From Diogma glabrata (lineage: Eukaryota; Arthropoda; Insecta; Diptera; Cylindrotomidae), in NCBI GenBank assembly GCA_963693315.1, contig OY856186.1, positions 458,354,192-458,418,191 of the forward strand: a stretch of DNA of 64,000 bases. Reading direction: 5' to 3'. Numbering within the stretch: position 1 is the first letter of the stretch; every line of letters begins with the position of its first letter. The notes beneath the pieces were generated by a model that worked only from the letters and a program-made list of their open reading frames with translations, was not told the DNA's origin and ran no database searches. Positions 49,009-64,000 of the stretch are shown in pieces. The position numbers and the translations under genes were made by a program.

Positions 49009-50739
49009 ATGGTCAAGACAGTAAATATTAGTGATCTCAGCCAGACCCAGCTGAAGGATGAGTTGAAGAAAAGGAATGCTCCAATCCACGGAACGAAGGC
49101 AGAACTTGCATTCCGGCTGCGTAAAGTTTTAGAAGAAGCAGGCCAAAACACAGAGGTCATAGAAATAGAGCAGGAAGAAGCTCCGGCTCAGAGTGCACCA
49201 GCAATTGATCCGATGATGGCGTTGATGAAAGAAATGATGGCACAGCAGCAACAACAATTTGCTGATATGATGGCCAAACAAGGAAACAATCTGATAGCCC
49301 GACAAGAGAAACTGGCAGCGGAACAAAAAGTAGAGCAACAACAACAACTTGCTGATATGATGGCCAAACAAGGAAACAACCAACAACAACAACTTGCTGA
49401 TCTGATGGCCCGACAAGAGAAACAGGCAGCAGAACAAAAAGTTCTGGCAGCAGAACAAAAAGTAGAGCAACGACAACAGTTTGCTGATATTATGGCGAAG
49501 CAAGAAAGTCTACGTGAAGTAATCGAGTCACGTATATCCAGTGCGGAGGTTAAAATCAACAACGTGGAAAAGGAGCTGCGGAAAATCACCGAGGAACATG
49601 AAGAGAAATTACGCAATCTTTCGAGTGAATTCCGCCAAGAAATAGCACAAGTAAAGTCAGGTAACATGATCAATCCATCAACTACTTCAGCTCCAGCTAG
49701 AGTGAAAACACCCGCATTTGATGGATCTACATCGTACCAGATATTTAAGATGCAATTTGAGATAGCAACAACTGGGGTGGATCACCAGCAAAAAGCAAAC
49801 GCGCTTATATTGGCATTGAAGGGACCTGCTGCTGAAATTTTGCAGACACTATCAGCGACAGAACGTGATTACAGTAAGATAATGGAGGCCTTAGAAGTAA
49901 GATATGGGGAAAGTCATATGCAAGCTCTCCATCGCATGCAGCTCAGAACACGGAAACAAGGAGCCGGCGAAACTTTGCAAGAATTAGAGGCTGACATTGT
50001 GAGACTGGTTAATCTATCATATCCGAATTATAACGCTGAACATCGAGACGAACTGGCAGCTGATACATTTATCAATGCTCTTCGAGATGTGCAAATGAGA
50101 AATCAGCTGTATCTAAGCGGGAAGAAATTACCTGCGGAAGTCTTAGCATTGGCTCTGCAAATGGAACCTGGAAAAAGAGCGCTTGCCTTAGATAGAGTAC
50201 GTAAGATGGAAGTTGCTGAGGAACCACTGAAAGCAGCGCTTGATGAAGTGATCATGCGTGTCAAAAGTTTGGAAGATAAACCTGAACGAAATCAACGAAG
50301 AAGATCTAGCAGAGTGAGATGCTGGAATTGTGGACAGTTAGGGCACATTAGACAGGAATGCAAAACGCTAATAGCTGCAAAAGAAGGAGTAGTTCCAGTC
50401 CGGTTGATGAATCTTTCAAACAAGCAAGAGGATGTCAAAAAGGCAGGAGATTTCCGCGTTGGACACCGTAAGAAAAGGATACAAAGGGAATGCAAAACAC
50501 TAAAAGCAGCAAAAGAAGGAGTAATTCCAGTCCAGATGATGAACCTTTCAAACAAGCAAGTGGATGTCAAAAAGGAACGAGATTGCCGCGTTGAACACCG
50601 GAAGAGAAGGAAACATTGTAACGCTGAAGATCTTTTAAGAAGACCCTGTGTTGAGGAGAGCAAGTCATCTAGCAGGACTGAGAGAAAAGAGGCAATGAAA
50701 GTGAATCAAATTAAGTTCCAAACTCCTGACGATTGGTAG
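49009..50739 (+). CDS. gag: Gag protein with N-terminal SAP-like domain
   Basis: The ATG at 49009, just after the primer site, is preferred over an upstream in-frame one inside the LTR. The product has 576 residues. Residues about 8-37 (SDLSQTQLKDELKKRNAP...GTKAELAFRL) match the SAP fold, a DNA/chromatin-binding helix pair. Residues about 65-215 are Gln-rich and predicted coiled coil, with imperfect repeats of ADMMAKQGNN and AAEQKVEQ. The Gag core covers about 225-400 (ALILALKGPAAEILQTL and so on). One zinc knuckle, CWNCGQLGHIRQEC, is at about 437-450. A segment of about 43 residues then occurs twice (KTLIAAKEGVVPVRLMNLSN and KTLKAAKEGVIPVQMMNLSN). The second copy has lost most of the knuckle. 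The frame stops at TAG, 13 bases before the palindrome. Confidence 0.9.
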   Translation: MVKTVNISDLSQTQLKDELKKRNAPIHGTKAELAFRLRKVLEEAGQNTEVIEIEQEEAPAQSAPAIDPMMALMKEMMAQQQQQFADMMAKQGNNLIARQEKLAAEQKVEQQQQLADMMAKQGNNQQQQLADLMARQEKQAAEQKVLAAEQKVEQRQQFADIMAKQESLREVIESRISSAEVKINNVEKELRKITEEHEEKLRNLSSEFRQEIAQVKSGNMINPSTTSAPARVKTPAFDGSTSYQIFKMQFEIATTGVDHQQKANALILALKGPAAEILQTLSATERDYSKIMEALEVRYGESHMQALHRMQLRTRKQGAGETLQELEADIVRLVNLSYPNYNAEHRDELAADTFINALRDVQMRNQLYLSGKKLPAEVLALALQMEPGKRALALDRVRKMEVAEEPLKAALDEVIMRVKSLEDKPERNQRRRSSRVRCWNCGQLGHIRQECKTLIAAKEGVVPVRLMNLSNKQEDVKKAGDFRVGHRKKRIQRECKTLKAAKEGVIPVQMMNLSNKQVDVKKERDCRVEHRKRRKHCNAEDLLRRPCVEESKSSSRTERKEAMKVNQIKFQTPDDW

Positions 50740-50752
50740 TTTCCGGAAATGG

Positions 50753-51018
50753 ACCTTTTGTAGTTTCCGGAAATGGCCCCGCGATGTCTATAGCAATTCT
50801 CTCCATTGGGGCGCCCACATTGTACTGTTGCATCTCTCCTCGAGTTCTAGTTTTTGGTCCTTTGCTCGCTGCACAAGTATCGCATCGCCGACACCATTGC
50901 TCCACGTCTGTTCGATACCTTACCCAATAAAACCTCTCCCTTACTTTGGCTAGGGTTTTATTGACTCCCAGGTGTCCTCCAGAAATACTTCCATGCAGCT
51001 TTCCCAGTACCTCTTCCA
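50753..51018 (-). pseudogene. Antisense copy of the integrase N-terminal region
   Basis: On the minus strand this arm encodes the same residues as the start of the sense integrase (EEVLGKLHG, GGHLGVNKT, WCRRCDTCA, AIDIAGPFP). It then runs into a short scrambled end (PFPETTKGPFPETT) from the junction repeat. It has no own promoter or catalytic completion. Confidence 0.85.
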
Positions 51019-51294
51019 TCAAGTCGAGTGGAAGAGGTACTGGGAAAGCTGCATGGAAGTATTTCTGGAGGACACCTGGGAGTCAATAAAACCCTAGCCA
51101 AAGTAAGGGAGAGGTTTTATTGGGTAAGGTATCGAACAGACGTGGAGCAATGGTGTCGGCGATGCGATACTTGTGCAGCGAGCAAAGGACCAAAAACTAG
51201 AACTCGAGGAGAGATGCAACAGTACAATGTGGGCGCCCCAATGGAGAGAATTGCTATAGACATCGCGGGGCCATTTCCGGAAACTACAAAAGGT
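50753..51294. repeat. Perfect 266-bp palindrome built from the integrase start
   Basis: 50753-51018 is the exact reverse complement of 51029-51294 by eye, with a 10-bp spacer (tcaagtcgag, 51019-51028). The right arm is the sense integrase start and the left arm the same sequence in antisense. Just before the left arm the word tagtttccggaaatgg occurs twice (50737 and 50761), a short direct repeat at the junction. The palindrome replaces the whole protease-RT-RNase H region. Confidence 0.93.
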
Positions 51295-52125
51295 AACAAA
51301 TACATCATGGTGGTCATTGATTACTTTACAAAATGGCCGGAAGCATATGCAATACCGAACCAGGAAGCAGTTACGGTCGTGGAAACATTAGTCAATGAAT
51401 GGGTTTGCAGATATGGAACACCGCTCGAGTTGCATACTGACCAGGGAAGGAATTTCGAATCTCAACTGATGGAAGAGCTGTGCAGAACACTCGGCATTAG
51501 AAAAACACGAACTACACCTATGAACCCGCAGTCGGATGGCATGGTAGAACGATTCAACCGAACCATGGAAGAACATTTGTCAAAGGTAGTAGAAGCCAAC
51601 CAAAGAAATTGGGACAAGGATCTTCCGTTATTCTTGATGGCCTATCGTAGCGCAGTGCACGATACGACAAGTGAAACGCCAGCGAATATCATGTTCGGAA
51701 GAGAACTACATCTTCCTAGTGACATCGAGTTTGGCATCCCTGGAGGTCTGGTATCCACGAAAACAGATTATGTGGGTCAACTAAGGGAGAAGATGAATAA
51801 AATCCATCAGCAGGTTCGAGACCACATTAAGATTGCCAGTGACAAAATGAAAACCAGGTACGACATAAATGCAAATAGTGGCGGTTTTCAAGAAGGAGAA
51901 TTGGTATGGCTATACAACCCCAGAAGAACTAAGGGAAGATCACCCAAGCTGCAGCCAGATTGGGAAGGCCCATATAAAATAATCAAACGAATTAATGATG
52001 TCATCTACCGCATACAAAAGGGACCCCGTACCAAGATGAAAGTGATACATCTGCAAAGGTTGGCACCGTACCAAGGTAACAGCACCAATGCGATCTCTGA
52101 TATTGTTCGGGACGAACAAAACTAA
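51029..52125 (+). CDS. Ty3/Gypsy integrase, N-terminally truncated Pol
   Basis: An open frame of about 365 codons starts inside the palindrome spacer. There is no ATG at its start, because the original ATG context is cut. The zinc-binding HHCC part is complete: H9, H16, C46, C49. The catalytic triad D78 (AIDIAGPFP), D138 (LHTDQG) and E174 (GMVERFNR) has the usual 35 residues between the last two. The C-terminal part has YNPRRTKGRSPKLQPDWEGP and YKIIKRINDVIYRIQ, the GPY/F-type module. The enzyme would insert element DNA. It is preserved enough to be functional if translated, but as placed it has no upstream Pol and no frame link to Gag. Confidence 0.92.
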
Positions 52126-52126
52126 A

Positions 52127-52136
52127 TGGAGGGCAA
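52127..52136 (+). other. Polypurine tract before the 3' LTR
   Basis: tggagggcaa directly precedes the LTR start TGTAATA. It is the short purine-rich primer for plus-strand synthesis expected here, though it holds one T and one C. Confidence 0.5.
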
Positions 52137-53202
<1,066 letters not shown>

Positions 53203-53234
53203 TTAGGGTGGCCCTTAGATTACACTAGAATTTT

Positions 53235-57592
<4,358 letters not shown>

Positions 57593-57772
57593 AAACTATT
57601 AAATCAACAAATTTATGGTATTTCCATTATCAACCAATTAAATAAGAAAAATTACCTACTTTTTAATTAAATGTTTTAACAATTTGTTTATATAAATTAT
57701 TTAATCTAGTTATTCATTTTTCATTTTATTTTTGATTCAAATCAAAATTTTTTCTTCATAAACTTTTTGAAT

Positions 57773-57813
57773 CGCTCTTGATAATGAATAGCGTAAGCCG
57801 AAATGCATTGAGC
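57773..57813 (+). ncRNA. Degenerate hammerhead-like motif in the PLE-1 3' region
   Basis: The sequence gctcTTGATAATGAatagc and gtaagccGAAAtgcattgag gives a gctc/gagc closing stem, a variant of the CUGAUGA box and a GAAA box. Hammerhead ribozymes are known in the terminal repeats of Penelope-like elements. The first box departs from the consensus at two positions, so self-cleavage is doubtful. Confidence 0.3.
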
Positions 57814-57928
57814 AAAAATTTTTAGAAAATAAAAATAAAAACATATTTGCGAAATATAAAAACAAGTGTTATAAGTTTTTAATTTATATTAAAATGTTTC
57901 GCAAAGTGCCGACAGTCGACACAATTGA

Positions 57929-58882
<954 letters not shown>

Positions 58883-59164
58883 ATTAAGGTTCAGGTTTTT
58901 ATATTTCCAATTTTGTTATGTGTTTGAGAGCAATTACAATTTTATCTCAGGACCACAGTATGCCATACAAAACCTGTTGCAATGTGTTTTAAATATAGGA
59001 AACTTTAAATTTCATCACTTTAAAAGCTCACTTTTTATAACTTCACCTTTTACTTCACTTTTTACTTCTTCATTACAAAAGCTTAACAAGTCAGTTTTAG
59101 AAATAGGGAAGATAATAAAACGCAATTCTCTAATATTATTACTCTTTTAAAACATAAACATAAT
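58883..59164 (+). repeat. Left long terminal inverted repeat
   Basis: 282 bp, inverted at 60199-60468. It contains a small internal repetition (ttcaccttttacttcacttt) that is shorter in the other copy. Confidence 0.9.
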
Positions 59165-59386
59165 ATTGCCATTTATTATATTTCATTTTTTATTGGACCA
59201 TTAAAGGAGTAAAATTCATTTTGATTAACAATAAAAATTAAAATAATTAAATATTCATTTTAAAAAAGACTTACAATTCAACTATCAGTAGAGTTAGAAA
59301 ATCTTTTTACTATTAATTCATTGCTTGTTATTGGAATAAATTAATGGTATGATTGTGTGCCTGGTATAGTATTAACTTTATTATAT

Positions 59387-60181
59387 TTATTGTTTATCCT
59401 TCGCGCCATTATTGAATGATCTTTTAATGTACAAAATTTTACCTTTATTTTTTTTTTGTAAATTTGCACTGACAAAGTCAAAAAAGTCTTTGGCGTCCAA
59501 AATATGGTTTGTATGCACCCGTTGAAGGCTAGCTTTTGATGCCATCCTTTTTATGATACCTCCAATCGCATCACATGGACCTTTTCCATGATAGGTGGCA
59601 AAGAAATGCCACTCCACATCCATGTTTTCTTTTGCCTTTATTTCACACAAATTATAGAAATTTTTTTACTTTTGTATTGTGCTGCTGATCCGTCTGAGAA
59701 AAAAAATCTTCCTTATTATTGGAAATGTTTCCTTCACGAATTCAAGTAACTTAAGTTGAAACAAATACACAGAAATATAATTATGCTCCAAACTTTCCGC
59801 AATGACCACCATGCTAGTACATTTGAGATCATTTCCTTCTCTGTAATAAATACAAAAAGGATGTATAGTGCACTGTGGGTTAGCCCAATGATAAACTTGA
59901 ATTTGTACACTAAACGAATGATTTTCCGCAAAATCCGATACTACAATAAACTCTCCCGAACGTAATGACTCTTTTGTTTGTTTTAAAAATTTTGATTGTT
60001 CAGAAGATATAAAATGGTGTGGTATCAACTCATATAACTTCATTGTAAAATATTTTAAAAACCCATCTGCATTTTTGTTTACAGTTTCTAGTGTACATCT
60101 ACCAGCATTTATCAACCATTGCTTCATTTTAATTTCACTAATAACTACGTTATGAAACTGGGCTGATAGCTTTTGTTGCAA
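59387..60181 (-). pseudogene. DDE-type transposase, HGKGPCDxIGG family, frame-broken
   Basis: The first frame (60181-59666, 171 residues) contains EFIVVSDFAENHSFSVQIQ and YHWANPQCTIHPFCIYY, then FVKETFPIIRKI. In another frame at about 59685-59700 the motif FSDGSAAQYK follows. The last frame (59650-59387) has DVEWHFFATYHGKGPCDAIG and GIIKRMASKASLQR. D-F-A-E-N and S-D-G plus a later acidic or His residue form a plausible RNase H-fold DDE/D catalytic set. I recognise this motif series from uncharacterised insect and cnidarian proteins but cannot assign a named superfamily. The N-terminal DNA-binding part is absent and at least two frame breaks make the copy inactive. Confidence 0.75.
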
Positions 60182-60198
60182 TGATTCAATTGCTGGAC

Positions 60199-60468
60199 AT
60201 TATGTTTATGTTTTAAAAGAGTAATAATATTAGAGAATTGCGTTTTATTATCTTCTCTATTTCTAAAACTGACTTGTTAAGCTTTTGTAATGAAGAAGTA
60301 AAAAGTGAAGTGTTAAAAAGTGAGCTTTAAAAGTGGTGAAATTTGAAGTTTTCAATATTTAAAACACATTGCATTAGGTTTTGTATGGCATACTGTGGTC
60401 CTGAGATAAAATTGTAATTGCTCTCAAACACATAACAAAATTGGAAATATAAAAACCTGAACCCTAAT
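60199..60468 (-). repeat. Right long terminal inverted repeat
   Basis: 270 bp, the inverted partner of 58883-59164. It ends at the assembly gap. Confidence 0.9.
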
Positions 60469-60668
60469 NNNNNNNNNNNNNNNNNNNNNNNNNNNNNNNN
60501 NNNNNNNNNNNNNNNNNNNNNNNNNNNNNNNNNNNNNNNNNNNNNNNNNNNNNNNNNNNNNNNNNNNNNNNNNNNNNNNNNNNNNNNNNNNNNNNNNNNN
60601 NNNNNNNNNNNNNNNNNNNNNNNNNNNNNNNNNNNNNNNNNNNNNNNNNNNNNNNNNNNNNNNNNNNN
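60469..60668. other. Assembly gap (200 N)
   Basis: Exactly 200 N, a placeholder of unknown true size between the long-TIR transposon and Penelope-like element 2. Confidence 1.
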
Positions 60669-60688
60669 TTATTTTTTATTGTTCGTTG

Positions 60689-60960
60689 TTATTTTTTGAT
60701 ATGACTAAAGAGATATAAATCGGGTTCAGCGCTTCTAAGTCTGATCTCAGATTGATGGATGTTCTTCTTTTTAGCTGTATGTTGATTGATTCTAGTGTCA
60801 ACCTCTTCTTCCAATTGGGTTCTTTCACTAGGATTTTCGCTATTTCGATATTTATGTTGCATCATTTGTACTGCCAGCTTCTTGGCCTGTCTGTCCCACA
60901 TATTCACCCTCACAATCATTGCAATTAAACGAGTAAACCAATCCACATTGATCATTCGTA
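60689..60960 (-). pseudogene. Penelope-like GIY-YIG endonuclease remnant
   Basis: One minus-strand frame gives CGLVYSFNCNDCEGEYVGQT, the GIY-YIG core with its C-x-x-C insertion. A frame change then leads to KKLAVQMMQHKYRNSENPSE. The first motif residues are G-L-V-Y and Y-V-G. It belongs with the RT at 61062-61670 as one element. Confidence 0.75.
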
Positions 60961-61061
60961 TCTAGATTATTCTAGATCTTGTTATCCTACTTACGTTCGT
61001 GTATGTCCCGTAGCCAATCTTTATATTATTATTACTATTATGTAACAATCTGCCTAAACTC

Positions 61062-61670
61062 TTAGACAAATGTTTGGTGTATAATAAATAACCCTCTGTA
61101 TGTTTTCGTTTCTGGTTTACTTACTATATCGTTTACAGTGTTTCTGTTGTTTTCATACTTGTTGATCATGTTCTTGATCAGATTCTTTGGATAACCATTC
61201 ATTGTTGAAATCCTATATATTTCTTCCGTTGTTTCATATTTAAACCTGTCTGATGTAATGCCTAGCATGAGAGATATTGTGCTGTATGTCATACTGGATT
61301 TCCCGTGCTTTCGGATGTTCGGACATGTAGTAGAGCAGTCTGTTTTTCGAGCTTTGTTTCTGATAGGAACATGTGTCTATTTTGTTGTTTTCATTTCTAT
61401 GTAACATCATGTCTAAGTATGGCAACGTGTTGTTTTCTTCCATTTCATATGTGAATTTTATTGACTTGTTCTCACTATTGAGAAGGTTAAAGAAATTTTC
61501 AATCTCTTCTTTTGGCATTATTAATAATGTGTCATCTACATATTTCAGCATAAGTGTTGGATCAAAACCAGCTTCCTCTGTAACACTTTCGAAAAAGTAA
61601 GTAATTACAAAGTCCGCGAGGATTTCCGACACTGAACCTCCAATAGTTAAACCGTCTTTTTGCCTGTATA
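61062..61670 (-). pseudogene. Penelope-like RT fragment
   Basis: Reading down the minus strand, motif B is [15 protein letters not shown] and motif C is MLKYVDDTLLIMP. They are followed by FTYEMEENNTLPYLDMMLHR and TCSYQKQSSKNRLLYYMSEH. A frame change near 61250 leads to YRISTMNGYPKNLIKNMIN and the stop at 61062. The palm motif A and everything before it are missing; the frame runs up into (TA)n. Confidence 0.85.
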
Positions 61671-61711
61671 CTCTATTTTGATACTTAAGATAGTTGCTAT
61701 CCGATACACAC

Positions 61712-62546
<835 letters not shown>

Positions 62547-63588
62547 GTTAGAACGAAGGCGGAAGCAAAGTTGAGAATGTTTTTGGTCCTAAAATATTAG
62601 AAGACATCATACTGGCAATAAAATATCAAAATTTGTTGTTTTCACTAATGTAATGATTGCTGCGTCAAGCAAAAGAAGCCAAACATTTTTTATTACAATA
62701 TGAGTTACTTTTTATGAGTAACTGGCTTACAACATAAGTTTATTGATTTTTACGAAACTGCCAATAAATCAACAGATAGTATTAAAAAAAAAAACTTTAA
62801 ACTTAAAAACTTTAAATTCAAATTTGTCTAGTGTTACTGCATTGGGGACTGATAAAATGCCGTCATCTATTATACTTGAACTTTAAAAGTGCTAACCAAA
62901 CAAATTAGAATAAAATACGTTGTAGCTAGATTGTTTATCTCAATACTGAAAATGCGCATATATATTCGTCCTTACCTATAGTTACCGAAACAGAAACATA
63001 ATTTTTTATTAAGTTTTTTAAACTGACAAATCAAGTGGCCGAAATTCAACGAGTTTTTAGTGCGACCCTAGGGGTGGTGTGTCCTACTTTGTCGACGACA
63101 AAAAAACAATTCGAATAATTATTCAATTGTTACAACATGTCGACTACTATTTATTCGATTGTTGAAATCATTCGATTGCTCCCATCACTAGATACCACCT
63201 CTGTGTTTAGGACGGCAGCATTGGTAGTTGCATTTTATTGTTGTCTTATTTTTTGAACAATATTATTTGACTTGACTAAATTTTTAGAATTGATTTTGGT
63301 TTCGTTTATTTTAAAATTTGGTTTTGGGTTCGGTTTGATTATTTTAAAATTTGGTTTCGGTTATGGTTTTGATAATTTTTAAAGCGTGGTTTCGGTTTTG
63401 GTTTCGGGTTTGATCATTTTTAGCATGTGGTTATGGTTTTGGTTTTACTGATTTGGTGTGGCTTTCTGGTTTTGCGATTTGCAGCCCTGCATTGAAGTGA
63501 TGAAAACGTTTACCGTCGGACGTATCTTTCACCACCTTTATGTTTGTCAGTGGTGCAATTCATGACATACACGTTTGATGATTAAATT
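62547..63588. other. Non-coding, with a ttttggtttcgg low-complexity stretch
   Basis: No gene is recognised. About 63290-63480 consists of imperfect repeats of ggttttggtttcgg and ttttaaaattt. Confidence 0.5.
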
Positions 63589-63768
63589 ATGACTGATATA
63601 AAATTTGTGAATGATATCACAGTGATTCAACAAATTTCAAGAGGAAGTTTGTATAAACCTCCAGATTCAGAACAGAATATGAAAAGAAGTTCAAGGTTTG
63701 TATATATGGGGTGCGCAAAATGTACACGAAAAGCTAAAGCTTTGAGTATATTTTGTGGTTATATATGA
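63589..63768 (+). CDS. Small frame, possible transposase remnant
   Basis: An ATG frame of 59 codons reads FVNDITVIQQISRGSLYKPP and later YMGCAKCTRKAKAL. An I-S-R-G-x-L-x-x-P block followed by a Cys pair is loosely like the C-terminal part of P-element/THAP9-type transposases, but the match is short. It may be a chance frame. Confidence 0.2.
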   Translation: MTDIKFVNDITVIQQISRGSLYKPPDSEQNMKRSSRFVYMGCAKCTRKAKALSIFCGYI

Positions 63769-64000
63769 AACTCAAACACGAGTAACAAATATTGAAAATT
63801 TTATAAATTCCATTGCTTTAAATTAAAGTAATAGGAATTCAAAAATTTACTACTTCAGTAGAAGACAAATCGAAATTCTGTTGAATCCAACATACAATTT
63901 ATTTGTACTTAAAATACATAAGATAGGCAAAGAGAATGCAAAATGCAAGATTTGACTGCAGAAAGCATGCATGATGCTGGTTATATAAGAGATTTGATTG
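63769..64000. other. Window edge, nothing recognised
   Basis: AT-rich, with no motif identified. A gene or element could continue beyond the window. Confidence 0.4.

Larger units (their letters stand above)
58883..60468 (-). mobile_element. DNA transposon with about 280-bp terminal inverted repeats
   Basis: 58883-59164 (282 bp) and the reverse complement of 60199-60468 (270 bp) match over nearly their whole length. The tips are ATTAAGGTTCAGG and ATTAGGGTTCAGG. Between them lies about 1 kb that codes for the C-terminal half of a DDE-type transposase on the minus strand. The right end touches an assembly gap, so the outer end and the target duplication cannot be checked. It shares its transposase family with the fragment at 8840-9202. 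Confidence 0.85.

Overview
This window looks like a repeat-dense, AT-rich stretch of an animal genome, most probably an insect and plausibly a fly. The evidence is the mix of Ty3/mag, hAT, Penelope-like and palindromic MITE-type elements, long (TA)n arrays, and the absence of any operon-like gene packing. I found no convincing host protein-coding gene, tRNA or rRNA. Almost every readable protein belongs to a transposable element, mostly a broken one. Two runs of exactly 200 N (18376-18575 and 60469-60668) are assembly gaps.

Layout. 1-8599: a Ty3/Gypsy element of the mag type on the minus strand (gag-protease, then RT, RNase H and integrase, with a candidate 102-bp LTR). A 4.26-kb hAT transposon with perfect 13-bp ends and an 8-bp target duplication has split its RT. 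8840-9202: a fragment of an unusual DDE-type transposase. 9787-15498 and 24412-29476: two nearly identical copies of a 4.9-kb non-coding unit. Between them lie AT-rich sequence, a possible Crypton remnant (20259) and a 2.9-kb element with ends CCCAGCYAGCACA (21383-24300). 29459-37628: a second, decayed hAT element carrying several nested repeats. 37629-48165: non-coding DNA holding several inverted-repeat elements and a full copy of an 0.8-kb repeat called R4 here.

48304-52812 is a young Ty3/Gypsy element with two 676-bp LTRs that I read as identical. It has Gag and integrase, but protease, RT and RNase H are gone. In their place is a 266-bp perfect palindrome made from the integrase start. 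53235-55811 is a satellite of about 147-bp monomers organised in trimeric higher-order repeats. 56005-57592 is a Penelope-like element (RT plus GIY-YIG endonuclease). 58883-60468 is a DNA transposon with about 280-bp terminal inverted repeats and the same DDE-type transposase as the 8840 fragment. 60669-61700 is a second Penelope-like element on the minus strand. The last 1.5 kb has little recognisable content.

How the parts relate. The window is a nest of insertions, and the order of events can be read: hAT into mag, R4 into the 4.9-kb unit and into hAT-2, and the young LTR element into a (TA)n array. Long (TA)n arrays touch the edges of most of the elements. The least familiar items are the palindrome-bearing LTR element, the long-TIR DDE transposon, the higher-order satellite, and the R4 family with its 2-bp target duplications. 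All identities rest on reading motifs by eye, and no database search was possible.
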